A stretch of 64,000 nt of DNA from Rhinopomastus cyanomelas (taxonomy: Eukaryota; Chordata; Aves; Bucerotiformes; Rhinopomastidae): contig VXBP01009432.1 in assembly GCA_013400115.1 (NCBI GenBank), forward strand, positions 684,420 through 748,419, given 5' to 3'. Shown here in pieces: positions 23,935 to 36,365 of this stretch (positions are counted from its first letter, which is position 1; every line of letters starts with the position of its first letter). The position numbers and the translations under genes were made by a program. The notes under the pieces are model-generated. The model worked only from the letters and a program-made list of their open reading frames with translations, had not been told where the DNA came from and made no database searches.

Positions 23935-24669
23935 ATGATATGCAAAATAGCAAAAAGTAGTGTGATTAAACAATCATGAAACAATCCCTTTTAATACCAA
24001 TGGATACAATCAATGGATCAAACAATGTGAAAGCCTTGAAAACTTGAGTTAACAGTTCTCATTAAAATTCCTCTTTCGGGCTGTAGTTATTATGTGAAAG
24101 CAATTACAAGAATTCACAAGAATAATTTATATTATAAAATAATTTATTGGCATTAGTTTTCAGTAGCAGATCTTATAACTAAACTTTCTTTAAGATCATT
24201 TCAGGCTTTCCTATTTTGTCTGTTTCCAAATAGTTTTTCATACAGTCAGTATTAAAACCATTAGGGTTTGGCTGGGTCAATACAAAGACACCAGAATAGG
24301 AATATTTACTTGATGTAAATCCTGACCAAGGTAAAAAACAATGTTTAACTAAGCAAAAAGAAATCAACTGGGTAGGATCATTAATGAGATATGAAATGTT
24401 GGTGTTATCAAACCAACATGATTTTAGAAATTAAATTAGAAGTTTGTTCGATGAAATTAATAATGTTACTTAGATTAAATTAAGCCTAGTAATTAATAAA
24501 ATTTTAAGAAACCTGAAGAAAGAGTATCTTAGCAAAATTAAACATCACGTTAAGAACTGATTGACAGTTTCTAAATCATGTTAAAGGCCCAGAGAAAAAT
24601 GAAGATGTGTTAATCAATTCCAAAATTAATGTGAAGACAGTTGAACTGAAAAATATGGACAAAAGTAGA
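23935..24669. other. AT-rich non-coding stretch
   Basis: No gene or repeat family recognised. Confidence 0.5.
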
Positions 24670-24835
24670 CCAAAGTTACAGAATATCCTGGATGATTCAG
24701 CAAATTGAGCAAAAACTAGTGAAGTGTGTGAATATAGCCAACTGTGAGGTTGTATGTCTAGGAACAGAAGAGGAGGGCTATGTTTGTAAAATGGAAACCT
24801 TTATTCAGACAATCAGTGACTCCTGAAAAAAGTTT
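24670..24835 (+). mobile_element. Ancient, strongly decayed CR1-like LINE fragment
   Basis: The order 'ctgtgaggttgtatgtctaggaac', then 'gggctatgtttgtaaaatgg', 'cagtgactcctgaaaaaagtttaggt' parallels the CR1 ORF2 segment encoding K-C-x-V..LG.....Y.L.......S..EKDLGV. It is far more diverged than the other copies and has no tail. Confidence 0.45.
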
Positions 24836-26102
24836 AGGTAATCCTTTGTTGCTGGGCTATAGTACATTCAAAGGCTGTACATAAACTGAGGCAGATTGAA
24901 GCAGAATAAAGTCATTTAATCTATGTGTTGGGCTTTGACATAACTGCTACTGTTAGATTAATTTTGTGTAAAATCACAAGGATAATGATAAATTAATTGT
25001 CGTTCAGACAAAACCCATTAAAATCATTATAAAACATGTATAACAAAAGAGTGGAAGAGATTAATATGTGTTCCTCACCCACTTGTGACTTGTTTGCAGT
25101 CTGCTTACTTATGACCAGGACATACAAAGGGACATCCAAATTTGGATTGTTTCATGTATATAACTGCAGATGTCTACCATGTAGATAAGGTATAAGGAAT
25201 CTCTGAAACCTTTGTTAGATTTTTCACAGTGGTCTTTGTGTAGCATCAGCTAGGTAAGCATCTGTAGTAGCTTCTGCTTAACAGAGGTGCCACTTTAGGA
25301 AAGTTGTTATCTTTGCTCCTAAGTGTAAATATCTATACATGTAGCCTTCAAATCTGGTTTTGTAGATTTTTTTTGTTTCTTTTAACTACAACAAATTGAA
25401 CAATGACATACTTACACTGTTATTCTTAGTAAAGGTTTATAGGAATAATCAGAAGAACTTTAACAAAGAGTTCTTTCCAATGGGAAGTTATTGGTCCTAT
25501 AATGGTGCTGATCAAATAAGTAGTCAAACAAAATGATCACAAAACTAAATGAATCATTAAGAAATATTTTTGGAACAATATTTTGCCTACATCTAAATCT
25601 AGTCTGTTGGCTGATGCTGTAAGATATGTTTAGTTAAGGTTGCAGCAAAGTAAACTCTTTCAGAGAATAACATTCTACAGAGAATGATATTCTACTCCGG
25701 TGAATGGTAAAGGAAATTCAAGGCTTTTATTCCTTCTGGGCAGCCAGGCATCAATTTTAGGTGCAACAACTCAGTCATTATTATCTGGTAACAATCTGTT
25801 GAGATGACTTTAAAGGGATAGGTAATTCTCAGGTCGTGTCATCATGACTTTTGGTCAACCATTTGTGTGCACACTATTTGACAGCTGCAGGCAAAAGACT
25901 GCAAAAGCAAATGGCTATCTCGTGCTTGTAAATGGTTCCTTCTTGCCTGAACTAGAAGATGACCTATTATGAAAGGAATAATCATACTGACTTCTGTTTA
26001 TTGTATCAATTCTGCTCTTATATAAAAAGTTTTACTCTCCAGAGTTGTTAATCAATCGGTACTCTGTAAGAACCTATTTTAAATAATATTTAATGAATTA
26101 AT
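24836..26102. other. AT-rich non-coding stretch
   Basis: No gene or family repeat. A small imperfect doublet ('agagaataacattctac' and 'agagaatgatattctac') lies at about 25660-25696. Confidence 0.5.
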
Positions 26103-26253
26103 ATTAATTTACTAATAATAAATATTAAAACAATATTATAATTAACATTATTTTATTATTAATTTACTAATAACTACTATTAAAATAATATTATAATTAA
26201 TATTATTAATAAAAATGATGTTAAATATTAATATTATTTTAATAATATTAACC
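26103..26253. repeat. AT-rich tandem duplication, period about 55
   Basis: The unit starting 'attaatttactaataa' occurs at 26103 and 26158. The two copies match over about 50 bases with a few substitutions, followed by more ATTAAT-type words. The region is almost pure A/T and rich in short palindromes, so it could form hairpins or melt easily. Confidence 0.8.
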
Positions 26254-27157
26254 ACAGGCTGAGACTGTGTAAACATTTAGATTTAAACGGATTAAACTAA
26301 ATTGTGTAAATTTGACTTGCGGAGAAAATTATGACCAGATTATCTTATGCAAGTCAGCAGCAGCCTTATCAGCTATAGTTGAGATGGCCAGTTTTCTTCC
26401 ATGTTAGAATGATAGAAGAAGGGGCACTAATAACACTTGCTACCATATTTCAGATTAGGATTGTGTCAGAGGAGCAAGAGAGAAGCTCACCCAGACATGA
26501 TTTGTGGTACAAGTGTGTCCTGTTCTAAGACAGAAAGGACTTTTTCAAGATTAGAAGAAGCAGTGACTCTGCAATTATCAAATGGAGAACATTTTTTAAA
26601 ATACTCATGTTCTTTTATAAGCTGGTTTTCAACCCCTTTCATCTACACTGACACTGTATACCTGTGGCAGACAACGAAGAACTCAAATTGAAATAAAGGT
26701 CCCTACTGTAGCCTGACTCGGTCAGAGAGGGTCAAGTAAATTAGGATTTAAGGCTGACATGCTGTCCTTATCTGACTTATACATCAATGCTGCAAGTGTC
26801 TCCACCAGTAGGATAACCATCACACCTATAACAATATGTGGATGTTACTTCAAGATGAAACTTGAATTTCATTTATCAATTTCTTCATATTCTGTGTTTA
26901 AAGTTGGCTTGCATGTGGCTTGATAGAGAACCTAGTTAGTTAGAGATGTTCAGGGTTACTTTGGGAGCCTTGGACTATGCCTGTCTGATTCTCAGTTCAA
27001 TCAACAATCTGAATTTTGGCTTAAACTTCAGAGCAATTAAAGGTTTATTCTACAGTTACAAAGATCCCCAGCACAAAGAGATGTGTGTGTGTGTCTGTGT
27101 CAATAAAGATCATGAGAAGCAAGCCACAGATTAACTGCAAATTGAGACTTTCTCATA
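26254..27157. other. Non-coding stretch
   Basis: Nothing recognised except a short TG microsatellite at 27081-27100. The frame 26437-26691 has no known similarity. Confidence 0.45.
27081..27100. repeat. TG microsatellite
   Basis: Short (TG)n with one interruption ('tgtc'). Confidence 0.7.
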
Positions 27158-27700
27158 ACCACAGAATATCAGGGATTGGAAGGGACCTCAAAAGATCATC
27201 CAGTCCAATAACCTGACACAGCAGGATCACCTAGACCAAGTCACACAGGAACACATCCAGGTGGGTTTTAAACATCTCCAGAGAACATTTCCACAACCTT
27301 CCGAGGTAGCCTGTTCCAGCATTTTGTCACCCTCACCGTGAAGAATTTCCTTCTGATATTTATATGGAACCTTCTATATTCCAGTTTACACCCATTGCCC
27401 CTTGTCCTATCACTAGATGACATTGAGAAGAGCCTGGCTCCATCCTCCTGACACCCACTCGTCACATGTTTATAGACATGAATGAGGTCACTCCTCAGTG
27501 ACCTCTTCGCCAAGCTCAGTAGACCCTGCTCACTCAGCCTTTCCTCATAAGGGATGTGTTCTTCCTTTATCATCTTTTTTGCTCTGCACTGGACTCTCTC
27601 CAGCAGCCCTGTGTCCTCCTTGAACTGAGGAGCCCAGAACTGGACACAGGACTCCAGATGTGGTCTCACCAAGGCAGTGTAGAGGGGGAGAAAGACCTCT
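27158..27700 (-). mobile_element. CR1 LINE, well-preserved 5'-truncated copy
   Basis: The reversed tail, 'gggattggaagggacctcaaaagatcatccag' and 'gacacagcaggatcacctagaccaag' are followed by an unbroken C-terminal ORF2 region up to the 'tctcaccaaggcagtgtagag' block. The tail repeat itself is short. Good conservation indicates a younger subfamily. Confidence 0.92.
27268..27672 (-). pseudogene. CR1 ORF2 C-terminal part, still open over 134 codons
   Basis: The minus frame starts VRPHLESCVQFWAPQFKEDT, continues through PYEERLSEQGLLSLAKRSLR and QEDGARLFSMSSSDRTRGNG, and ends near WNRLPRKVVE. This is the standard C-terminal region of CR1 ORF2 that follows the reverse transcriptase, and it has no stops. 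The endonuclease and reverse-transcriptase domains are absent because the copy is 5'-truncated, so it is not functional. Relative to other copies a short in-frame segment is lost near the C end, after VVE. Confidence 0.88.
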
Positions 27701-30671
27701 TTCTTTTCTGTGAGTTCACATAGTTTTCTTGTGCAAAACTATAGGAATATGTGAGAATAATAACGAAAATTGAAACTATTCATTATTATACTACTCTTAC
27801 GATCGTAAGCCTTTTTGAGATTCTGCAGAAAGGTTTAATGAAAAGTGATTACACTCTGACGTGGTTTTATTATGTTAAATCAATACAAGACATACCTGGA
27901 AATGTGGAAACAAACAATATTGCTTCAGTAAAGGAAGTATTTGTGAAACTCAAAGACTGTAACAGAAAAAGATGGCCAATATTTAGATAGCAAATTTTAA
28001 TAATGATGATTAAGCATTTCAACACTTTTCAGACTGAAGTAGAAACAGAAATCTCAGAACTTAATGCAAAATGGAAATCTGTAAAGTTAGCTAATTTGGA
28101 AAAAAAATGAAATATGAGGCTTAAGACATGTTTTTGGCATGGATTTATGTTTTCATTTATTCACGTTATTTCACAATGTGCAAGTCAGAGTAGAGCTAAA
28201 TGATGAATTGTTGTATACTAGCTTTTGAGATGATGCTCACACCATGCACATAGACCAAAACTGCCTTGGAAATTTTGAAGAATAGTGGTAACTAAGAATA
28301 TGACAACTGACTGTGTTCTGAAGTGCTGTTACATCACTTTACTTCTACTGGCATAAGACTGAAATCCTGTAAAACTGTTACATGTATATGAAAAGCATGG
28401 TATTTTTGCTTTTGTCTTATGATGGCAAATTCTTCTTCAAATGGCTTTTTAATGGAAAGAAATAAACAAGCATATTATTTAAGAAGTATTTAATTCAATT
28501 CAGTGTCGTAGCACTTCTTTTTCATCTCTTCCATGTTTCTCCTATGCCCTGAAGAAGGAAATGTAGATTCATCAACCGAAAGCACCCAACAACTTGAATT
28601 GTTTTAATCACACACACCCCTTTTTTTATGGCTATCTAGTGCAAAATAAGCAGAATCTTGTGGATAAATCTAAAAATAGATAATTTCTACTACTACTTTT
28701 ACTGGGAACAAGGTCTGCAGCAAGATTAAAGAAGGGAGCTCTCCTAGCATTCTTCAAACTGCTTCAAAAAAGATGATGTTTTCTGTCTTCCCTTCTGATT
28801 ATGAACTGTACTAACTCCTTTCACATAATCTTTTGTGGGACACAGAGACCTGGCCCAAGTTAGGGGAGGAATAAGACCTCTGGTGGCCTCATGTGCTTTC
28901 AGAACAGACGCTACAGTTGTACAAGAGAGGGGAAGAGCAGTAAATCTGCCTTAGCCCATCCTTCCCAGTCACCATAATTAACAGATCCATCTTCAATTTT
29001 CAGCAGTGAGTGTTCACAGCAAACAGTTTATAATCACCTTCTGCAGTGAAACAATCAGAAGAATCATGGGAAAGATTATTGAGTGAGACAGACCAGTGCA
29101 ACTCCTTGAAGAAATGCCAATTTCAGCTGAGAACAAGACAGATCTGCTGGTGAACTATTTACATGGTTCGCTCAGGTCCTGTCTACTAGTGTGAATAATT
29201 TCAATAATACTGCAAGACAAAATCATTATTGTAGTGCCCATTCCTAAGTACTTAATTGCTGACAGTCCCAGAAATAGTTTGGATAATTAGAATGGATTAG
29301 GCAGATCAAGGTTCTTGAAATCACATTTGTATTAAGAACAGTTCTATGCTGTGACATTTACAGATCTTACTGAAAGCTTCGACATAGAAATGTGATGTGC
29401 TGAACATAAGCCACTATAATCCTTGTGAAAGACACAAACACTTTGTTTGAAACGGAACAATTTATTGTTGAAGTTCTGTTTTTTCCTCTATTTAAATAGA
29501 CAGTTATATGGAAATATCCTAATAAGAAGCTCATAGAAACTAAGGTACCAGGTACTTCAAATCAAGCTGATATGAATTAAATAATAATTCAGCACAAATG
29601 AATGAAAATTATAGTACAGTGAAATAATTCACTATAAAGTGAAGCATTTTTCTTGATTGTATTTGAATCAAATTACCAATCTGAAAAAGCAATGGTTACA
29701 TAAAAAAAAAACCCAAAAACTAATCTAGGTAAAGTAAAGCCGTCTGGAAGCTCAGCAGAAGTTTCTGTTGTCTTCCACATTTGTCAGTTTGCTAGATTAA
29801 TCTGATATTACAAGAACAGAACTATACATTACAAAAGAATCAGCAATGCAAACAAAAGGCTCATTGTTATAAAAGGGAATCAGGTTTACAGACTGTTCAC
29901 TTAACAAATGTTTGATAGGCTTTTTGTTTTCCAAGGTGATCTAAGATGATTTGTTGCACTTTAGCTAGCAATTTCAAGGTTCTTATGACTATGAGGGTAA
30001 TAAAGACTGGCACTGTGCACACATTGCCACCCACTCTGAGTTTTAGGACATTAGAAAGCACAGCATGGAACTTGTAAATAAACCAAATAAATTTGGAAAT
30101 ACTTTAGTGTCAGACAATTGCCAGTTAAGTGACTACTTCCATAATCAAACTCAATGCAATACATAATGACAGATGGTGGCTGTTGACAGGCTTTTTACCA
30201 CATTGCTCATAGAATTCAATATCTTTCTAGTTGAATTTCAACAAAATTGTCAGGAAAACCCTATAAAAAGGCTGCATTTGCAGATGTTAACACAAAACTT
30301 TAAAAGAATTGGTATAAAGAAAATTTAAACAGATATTATTCTGTTCAAGACACGCTTCTAAAACAATCAGTCAGATCTGGTTACAGTGGGTATGCGTGGT
30401 CTCACTTTGAAAGCACAGTGGTGTTTCATGCAAGAGACTTGACAAATGTGACCTCACAACACAGCATCTGATAGGGCAGTCAGGGAGGTTTGGATTGTTT
30501 TCTTCTGACAAGTCAGAACATCACTACAAGAAGCAGAAAAGTCTCATCTGAATAGATAGGTTCTTGAATATACACCAAGTTCACCACGCATTTGGGAAGA
30601 AGTGCTGGATGCTGGGATTCCTGAGCTCAGATTCTGCTCTAGAAAAACTTTCTGATAGTGAAGGTAACAGT
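27701..30671. other. AT-rich non-coding stretch
   Basis: About 3 kb with no supported gene or repeat family. Only short random-looking frames such as 27751-27990. Confidence 0.5.
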
Positions 30672-30876
30672 TTCTTAGACACTGCCAGGGATGGTGACTC
30701 CATAATCTGCCCGGGCAGTCCATTCCAACGGCAAATCACCCTTTCCGTGAGGAAATGCTTCCCAACATCCAACCTAACCCTCCCCTGGCAGCTTCAGGCC
30801 CTGTCTTCTCCTCTTATCACTAGTTGCCTGGGAGAAAAGCCCAACCCCCACCTGACTACAACTTCTCTTCAGGTAG

Positions 30877-31167
30877 TTATAGAGAGTAATAAGATCCCTC
30901 CTGAGTCTCCTCAAGGCTAAACACCCCCAGCTTCATCAGCCTCTCCTCATCAGACTTTCCTTCCAGCTCCTTCCCCATCCTCGTTGCTCTCCTCTGAACC
31001 CAATCTAGCATGCCAATCTCTTTCTTGAAGTGAGGAGCCCAGAACTGCCCCCAGTACTTGAAGGGAGGCCTCACCAGTGCCCAGTACAAAGGGAGAATTA
31101 TGTCCCTAGTCCTGCTGACCACACTATTCCTGATACAAGCCAGGATGACATTGGCCTTCCAGGCCAC
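30877..31167 (-). pseudogene. CR1 ORF2 C-terminal segment
   Basis: The minus frame holds SRTRDIILPLYWALVRPP, then FWAPHFKKEIGMLDWVQRRA and DEERLMKLGVFSLEE, matching the ORF2 region downstream of the reverse transcriptase. Frameshifts separate it from the parts on either side. Confidence 0.85.
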
Positions 31168-31503
31168 CTGGGCACATTGTTCAGCCGGTTGTCAACCAGT
31201 ACTGCCAGGTCCCTCTCAAGCCACTCTCAGTCTGTAGCTGCAGGGGGTTATTTTGGCCAAAGTGTAGGACCCTGCCCTTGGCCCTGTTAAATCTCATCCC
31301 GTTGGCCTCTGCCCATTGACCCAGCCTGTCCAGATGTCTCTACAGCGTCTACCTCTCCTTCAGCGGATCAACACTCCCCCTGCCAACTTGGTGTCATCCA
31401 TGAATTTACAAAGCGTAGATTTGATCCCCTCATCCAGGTTCTCAATAAAGATGTTGAACAGAACTGGGCCTGGTACTGATTGATCCCTGGGAGACATCAC
31501 TGG

Positions 31504-31704
31504 TCACTGGACACCAACTGAATGGGCACCACTCACAACCACTCTTTGTGCCCCTTCATCCAGCCAATTTTTAACCCAGTGGAGGCTGCACCCATTCAAG
31601 TCAGGGACTGCCAGCTTTGCCAGGAGGATGCTGTGAGAGACTGTCGAAGGCTTTGCTAGGTAGACCAAATCCACAGCCTTCCCCTCATCCACTTGACAGG
31701 TCAC
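31504..31704 (-). pseudogene. CR1 ORF2 reverse-transcriptase segment with a deletion at motif A
   Basis: The minus frame reads VDEGKAVDLVYLAKPSTVSHSILLAKL. The expected LDFSKAFDTVSH has lost bases, so both motif A aspartates are gone. It is followed by a WVKNWLDEGAQRVVVSGAHS segment typical of the palm region. Inactive. Confidence 0.85.
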
Positions 31705-34054
31705 CCAGTCGGAGAATGAGATCAGATTGGCTAGGCAGGACCTTCCTTTCCTAAACCCATGCTGGCTGAATATGAATCCATTTCTACAGTAATTTGCCAG
31801 TGAGAGTATCCAATATAAATAATGTTAAGTATTTGGCAAATGGTAAACATTAACACCTGCATTTACTTTATGAGAAAAAATATGCTATAATAAAGGCCAA
31901 AAGGAAGGGAGACTTCAAATGTAATGAGAATTTTCCATGTCCTATCTCAACAACAAGGGCCCAAGAATTTGAAAATATTTTAAAGTTGAGAAGCATCTCT
32001 CATGGGTCCTGGAGATAGAGACAGAATGAATGATCTTCTACTTTGTTCCCAAATAAGTAAGTGGCACTTTCCTTTTCAATCATCCATCCTTTGACTGGAA
32101 AAAGTATGTAATGGGCTTCCATAAGAGTCAACAATATCCAATATAGGGCAGTTGCAAAACCCAGTGACAGGTTTGGAAGGGATAAAGGAGTTTGAGCAGC
32201 TGTTCTCTTCTGTCCAAAGCGCTTGTGAGTCTAAATCTTAGGGAAAGAGGATTTTGTATCAAGGTGTTTGAAAAGACAGCTTACCTCACCGACCATAGGT
32301 TGTTAGTAGTAGCAGATTTGGAGTACTTTATGTGTGAACTGCCAACACCCTGAAGGCTCCTAGGGAATTGTCCATTCAGCAGCTGGCAGCTGCTTACAGT
32401 GTTCAGTAGCCATGGCCTGAAGCGTGTGATATTTACTGGCTGTAAATGCACTTGTAATGACTGAGAAAGGCCAAGGAGTTGAAGGTTCAGCTTGCCTTCC
32501 AGGGAAGGAGAAGACTTTTAAATGGATGTTTCACTCAGAACCTACATCCTTTCCATTGGAGCATTGGACCATTTCAGTCTCACAAGCCTCTTCTGGAACT
32601 AAAAACCACTAGAAATTATTTATGAATTGTGCCCTGAGGGGTGTGAAAATTTCTGTAAGTGTACAGTTTTTTCCTTCTTTATGGTCAGGTAAACAGATAA
32701 TGTTTGTAATCACATTCAGAATACTGTTAGCAGAGAAAAGGTGGAGGTGGAAAATAAAGTACTAGAAAAGTACATGCATCTAATACGTAGCCAAAGATCT
32801 AATGATAATTGCACTTAAATAACTTGTGAGCCCCAAAATCTTCTTTATGCTTTTGTGTACAAAAGTAAAACTTGGGAAGAAGTCACAGCTGTCTGGATTA
32901 ATATGGTTTGTAAACAGAAGCAAGATATGGTGATTTCAGTTAAGTATTTGTAGACAGAAGTTTGGACATTGACATATTTATATTCTAGTGTGTATATAGT
33001 GATCTAATGCAATGAGCTAGAACAACACTTGTGTGTATCAGAGCACTTTTGTAGAATCATAGAATAATTTTTAGGCTCATTCAAAATGTTTATTGCGAAT
33101 GATTGGTCAGAATCAGGGATTTAGTTATAATTGTGCAAATAATTAACTGTATCTAAAAAAAAAAAAGAAGCAACAACCAACTCATTATTGAATCCAGACA
33201 TCGAGATTTTCCTGTACGTGTTACAAGTTTGAGGCAGCTACGTTACTTTTATGATATGGTTGCCTAGAGTGAGACTCACTGTATTAATTCCTTGAAAGTT
33301 TCATTTAGAAAACCTGAAAGATGGGGAGGTTTTATGGGGAATTTTTGGTAAATAAATGTCAGTCATTTTTAAAGTACTCACAAAAGTATTCAGCATATCA
33401 TCAAAGCAATGTTGTGGATAAACATTCTTACAAATAATGCCTGACTTTCCTGGCCCACAGACCATATTCTTAGAGAACATGTAAATCCTATGCACATAAA
33501 TTTAAGAACAACTAAAAAGAAGTACATTTGTGCACAAATTTAGCTGTGAAAGGGATGACAGATCTGTTTGGCAACTTATTTACATAGGGGTGTGGTTTTG
33601 CCATTTACATGAACTCTTTAAGACTTGTGATCCAGATTTTCTTTTAACAAATTCACATGGTCATTCTGACCAAATGATACATGTCCTCTGCTTCAAGTGG
33701 CACAGAAGACTGTGGCAGCTGTTGAGACAAATACTACTATGTGAACTGGGACTGTGATGAAAAGATGTGTGTTCTTTCTTCAAGATTTTTTGTAATATTG
33801 AGGAAAAGACCAGGGTTTTTTGATAATCTGTTTACTTCCAGTATTTTGAAGTATCATCTTGCAGCTGCATCTAAAAACTTACAGTGAAGATTAAACATTT
33901 TACATTGATTTTTAAAACTGATTGTTCAAGATGATGTCTTTCTCTTCTCATTTTTCCATAACAATTAACAGAAAGCTAAACAAAGTATAAATGGACAGAA
34001 TAAAACAGACTGTACTGTAAATTATGTTGTTTGTATTATTGGAGAGGCAGATAC

Positions 34055-34120
34055 AAATTCTTCCTTTCCCTTTCCCCTTTCATTTATCTTTATCTTCTTT
34101 CTCTTTTTCTATCTATCATT
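34055..34120. repeat. Pyrimidine-rich tract
   Basis: A run of C and T with few purines on the + strand. Confidence 0.6.
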
Positions 34121-34393
34121 GCCCATTTGTTCAGCTTTGGCCAGCAGTGTGTCTGTCTTGGAAACAGCTGACATCAACTCTGTCAGACACAGGGAAAACT
34201 TCTAGGAGCTTCTTACAGAAGCCACCTCTATAACTCTCCACTACCAAACCCTTCCCATGCAAACAAAATGCAATTTTTTTCTCAACCCATGAGTTTTCTC
34301 ACATTTAAACTTCCACTTTTCTCATTATTCCACTGGGGTGGGGGTAGAAAGTGAGCTGTGTGACACTTGACTACCAATTGAGATTAAATCACA

Positions 34394-34526
34394 GCCCTCT
34401 TCCCCTTACCTCTGCCTTTCCTGTTTTCTTGGTTTTGCTTTCTTTATTTCTTTTCCTTTTATTTGCCCTTTTCCTTTTTTTCCTTCTTTCTCTTTCTCTC
34501 TCCTTTTTCATGTTTTCCTTTCATTT
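34394..34526. repeat. Long pyrimidine-rich tract
   Basis: About 130 bases dominated by C and T ('ttcctttt', 'tctttctc'). The apparent leucine/phenylalanine-rich frame at 34351-34548 is produced by this composition. Confidence 0.7.
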
Positions 34527-34693
34527 CATTAGACCCGCTCAGGTCTAAGAAGCACCAGATGGAATTAATTTGAGAGAATTTTCATATTTTATAGAGGTGT
34601 CACATTCTCTACTTTGTTCAGTCTAGAAAATTAATTTTTCTTCTGAACATTCCGCGGATCAATCCAGACAGAATTCTTTAGCTCAAGCTTCTA

Positions 34694-34735
34694 GTTAGGG
34701 AAACCATTCTTCCCCGTTAGGGAAACCATTTCCCC
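34694..34735. repeat. Two-copy tandem repeat, period 22
   Basis: 'gttagggaaaccatt' is repeated at 34694 and 34716, each followed by a C-rich end. Confidence 0.8.
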
Positions 34736-35040
34736 AAAAAGTGTTCACTACACATTATTCACTGTATCTAATTCTGGGTCTTTGTACAGCTCATTAGAGC
34801 TGCACTTGCAAGCAGATGTTCATTCATCACAAAATCCTTTGTCATCATCATTAGCAAACCCTGCTGGCCTTTCCAGAGCTCCTTGAAAACTGTAAAGAAG
34901 CTTTCACTTCCTTTTTGTTAGGAGACATGAATCAAGCACCTCATATAAAAAGCAATGTATGATTTCTTTCACATCTCAGGGTACATCTTTGAGGTTAAAG
35001 TAAGGGTGAACTGCCCAGCAATTATGAAACACAGGTTGGC

Positions 35041-35123
35041 GAGGTGATCCTGCTGTTGCAGGCAGATGGATTGGATGATCTTTCAAGGTCCCTTCCAATC
35101 CACAGTGATTCTGTGATTCTGTG
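35041..35123 (+). mobile_element. CR1 LINE 3' end, sense strand
   Basis: 'gaggtgatcctgctgttgcaggcagatggattggatgatctttcaaggtccc' followed by tail units 'gtgattct'. 5'-truncated to about 80 bases. Confidence 0.92.
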
Positions 35124-35228
35124 AGATGCAGATGGCAATGTAGGGCATACAGATGTGTTGCTGTCCATTCTTTGTCTACAGCTGAAATAGACTGACGAGT
35201 TCTGAGTAGCCATGGTATAAGGACATAG

Positions 35229-35371
35229 TCACAGAAGGGCTGAGGGTGGAGGAGACCTCTGGAGATCATCTGATCGAATACCTTTGCTCAATCACACCTG
35301 CTTAGAACTGGTTAGCCGGGATAACATCTGGAGGGTTTTTGAACATCTCCAAGGAGAGAGACTCCATGCAT
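35229..35371 (-). mobile_element. Old CR1 LINE 3' end
   Basis: 'tcacagaagggctgagggtggaggagacctctggagatcatctgatc', then 'acatctggagggtttttgaacatctccaaggagagagactcca'. Older subfamily, in opposite orientation to the neighbour at 35041. Confidence 0.8.
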
Positions 35372-35654
35372 TCAATTTCACATTGTTGATAAATAAAGAA
35401 CTTCAAAAAAATTATAAGAGATTATAAACAACACAAAGTGTCCCACAATTGCCCACAGTTTTTGATCGCATTGAGCTAGCACAGCAAGGCATTGATTTTC
35501 TGATATTTTTTCTGTGTGCTTTTTGCTTTTTTACATGATACAGTAAGCTGTGAATGCCTTGGTGTTTGTGACTACTATGGGCAAGCTTACACTCTGTCCT
35601 CAGGAGTGCTTTATCATAATATCTTTAATAGGATCAAACAGGACTGAACAGCCC

Positions 35655-35697
35655 TATGTAACAGTGAGCTTTCCTTGTTATATGTAACAGTGAGCTT
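35655..35697. repeat. Two-copy tandem repeat, period 26
   Basis: 'tatgtaacagtgagctt' is identical in both copies. Confidence 0.8.
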
Positions 35698-36334
35698 GTT
35701 ACTGTTGTGTTTTATTGTTTGCTTGCAGAAAGAGTAAAGGTCATGCAGACACTGCAAATCATAGTTGAAAATCTGATCAGGCTTTATTCTGATATGTCAT
35801 TTATTATATCCAGAAGCACAGTGATTGGAAATCATTACTAATTAATGTTATGTCCTTTGGGACACAGTTTGGCTCACAAATTCCAGGTTCATCGGCGGTA
35901 AATGTTATAACCCCAAAATATAAACTGAACATTGTTTCCTGACAATCAATAACAGGAAAACAATCTGATTTTTCAAAACCCTGACTAATAAGGTTTTTTC
36001 CTAAGGATTACAAAAAAAAAAAGGCTTAGTCTGCAGCAGATCAGTGAAGATTTGCAGCATAGCTTTTCTAACAAAACCTTTATATAGGTGTAGCAGACCT
36101 GCTTCTAGATGTTCCAGATGAATCAAAATATTGTACAAACATAGATAGTTTGCGAGCACTTCCCCAAATCTCCTATTTGTACCTGTTTTGACAGATTCTA
36201 CTTTAAGTCTACATTTATAAGCCCAAATGCATAAACCATGGCTGCCTTATTCTTCATTGCACAAAAGATAATGGTAATCTACCAGTCTCCAATCAATTGA
36301 TTAACAAAAGCAAGTCTCTCTCACAAGACAGTGC

Positions 36335-36365
36335 TGTATGTGTGTGTGTGTGTGTATATATATAT
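36335..36365. repeat. (TG)n(TA)n microsatellite
   Basis: Alternating TG units pass directly into TA units. Confidence 0.85.

Larger units (their letters stand above)
30672..31772 (-). mobile_element. Longest CR1 LINE fragment, lacking its 3' tail
   Basis: Reversed CR1 runs continuously from 'actgccagggatggtgactcc' through the C-terminal ORF2 and post-reverse-transcriptase segment ('gtgtaggaccctgcccttggccctg'), into the reverse transcriptase ('gtgagagactgtcgaaggctttgc') and 'aaacccatgctggctg'. It covers about 1.1 kb. Unusually for CR1 the ATTCTATG tail is absent on the 3' side. The subfamily differs from the 27158 copy. Confidence 0.9.
31773..35040. other. Non-coding stretch with pyrimidine-rich tracts
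   Basis: No gene is supported. Two pyrimidine-rich segments and a 22-base duplication are listed separately. A possible CR1 tail scrap ('tagaatcatagaataattttta') lies at about 33052-33076. Confidence 0.5.

Noticed and set aside
33052..33076. Scrap resembling a CR1 tail
   Set aside because: Only about 25 bases match, and the block that should follow is absent.
34351..34548. Hydrophobic leucine/phenylalanine-rich frame resembling a membrane protein
   Set aside because: Produced by a pyrimidine-rich tract. No other support.
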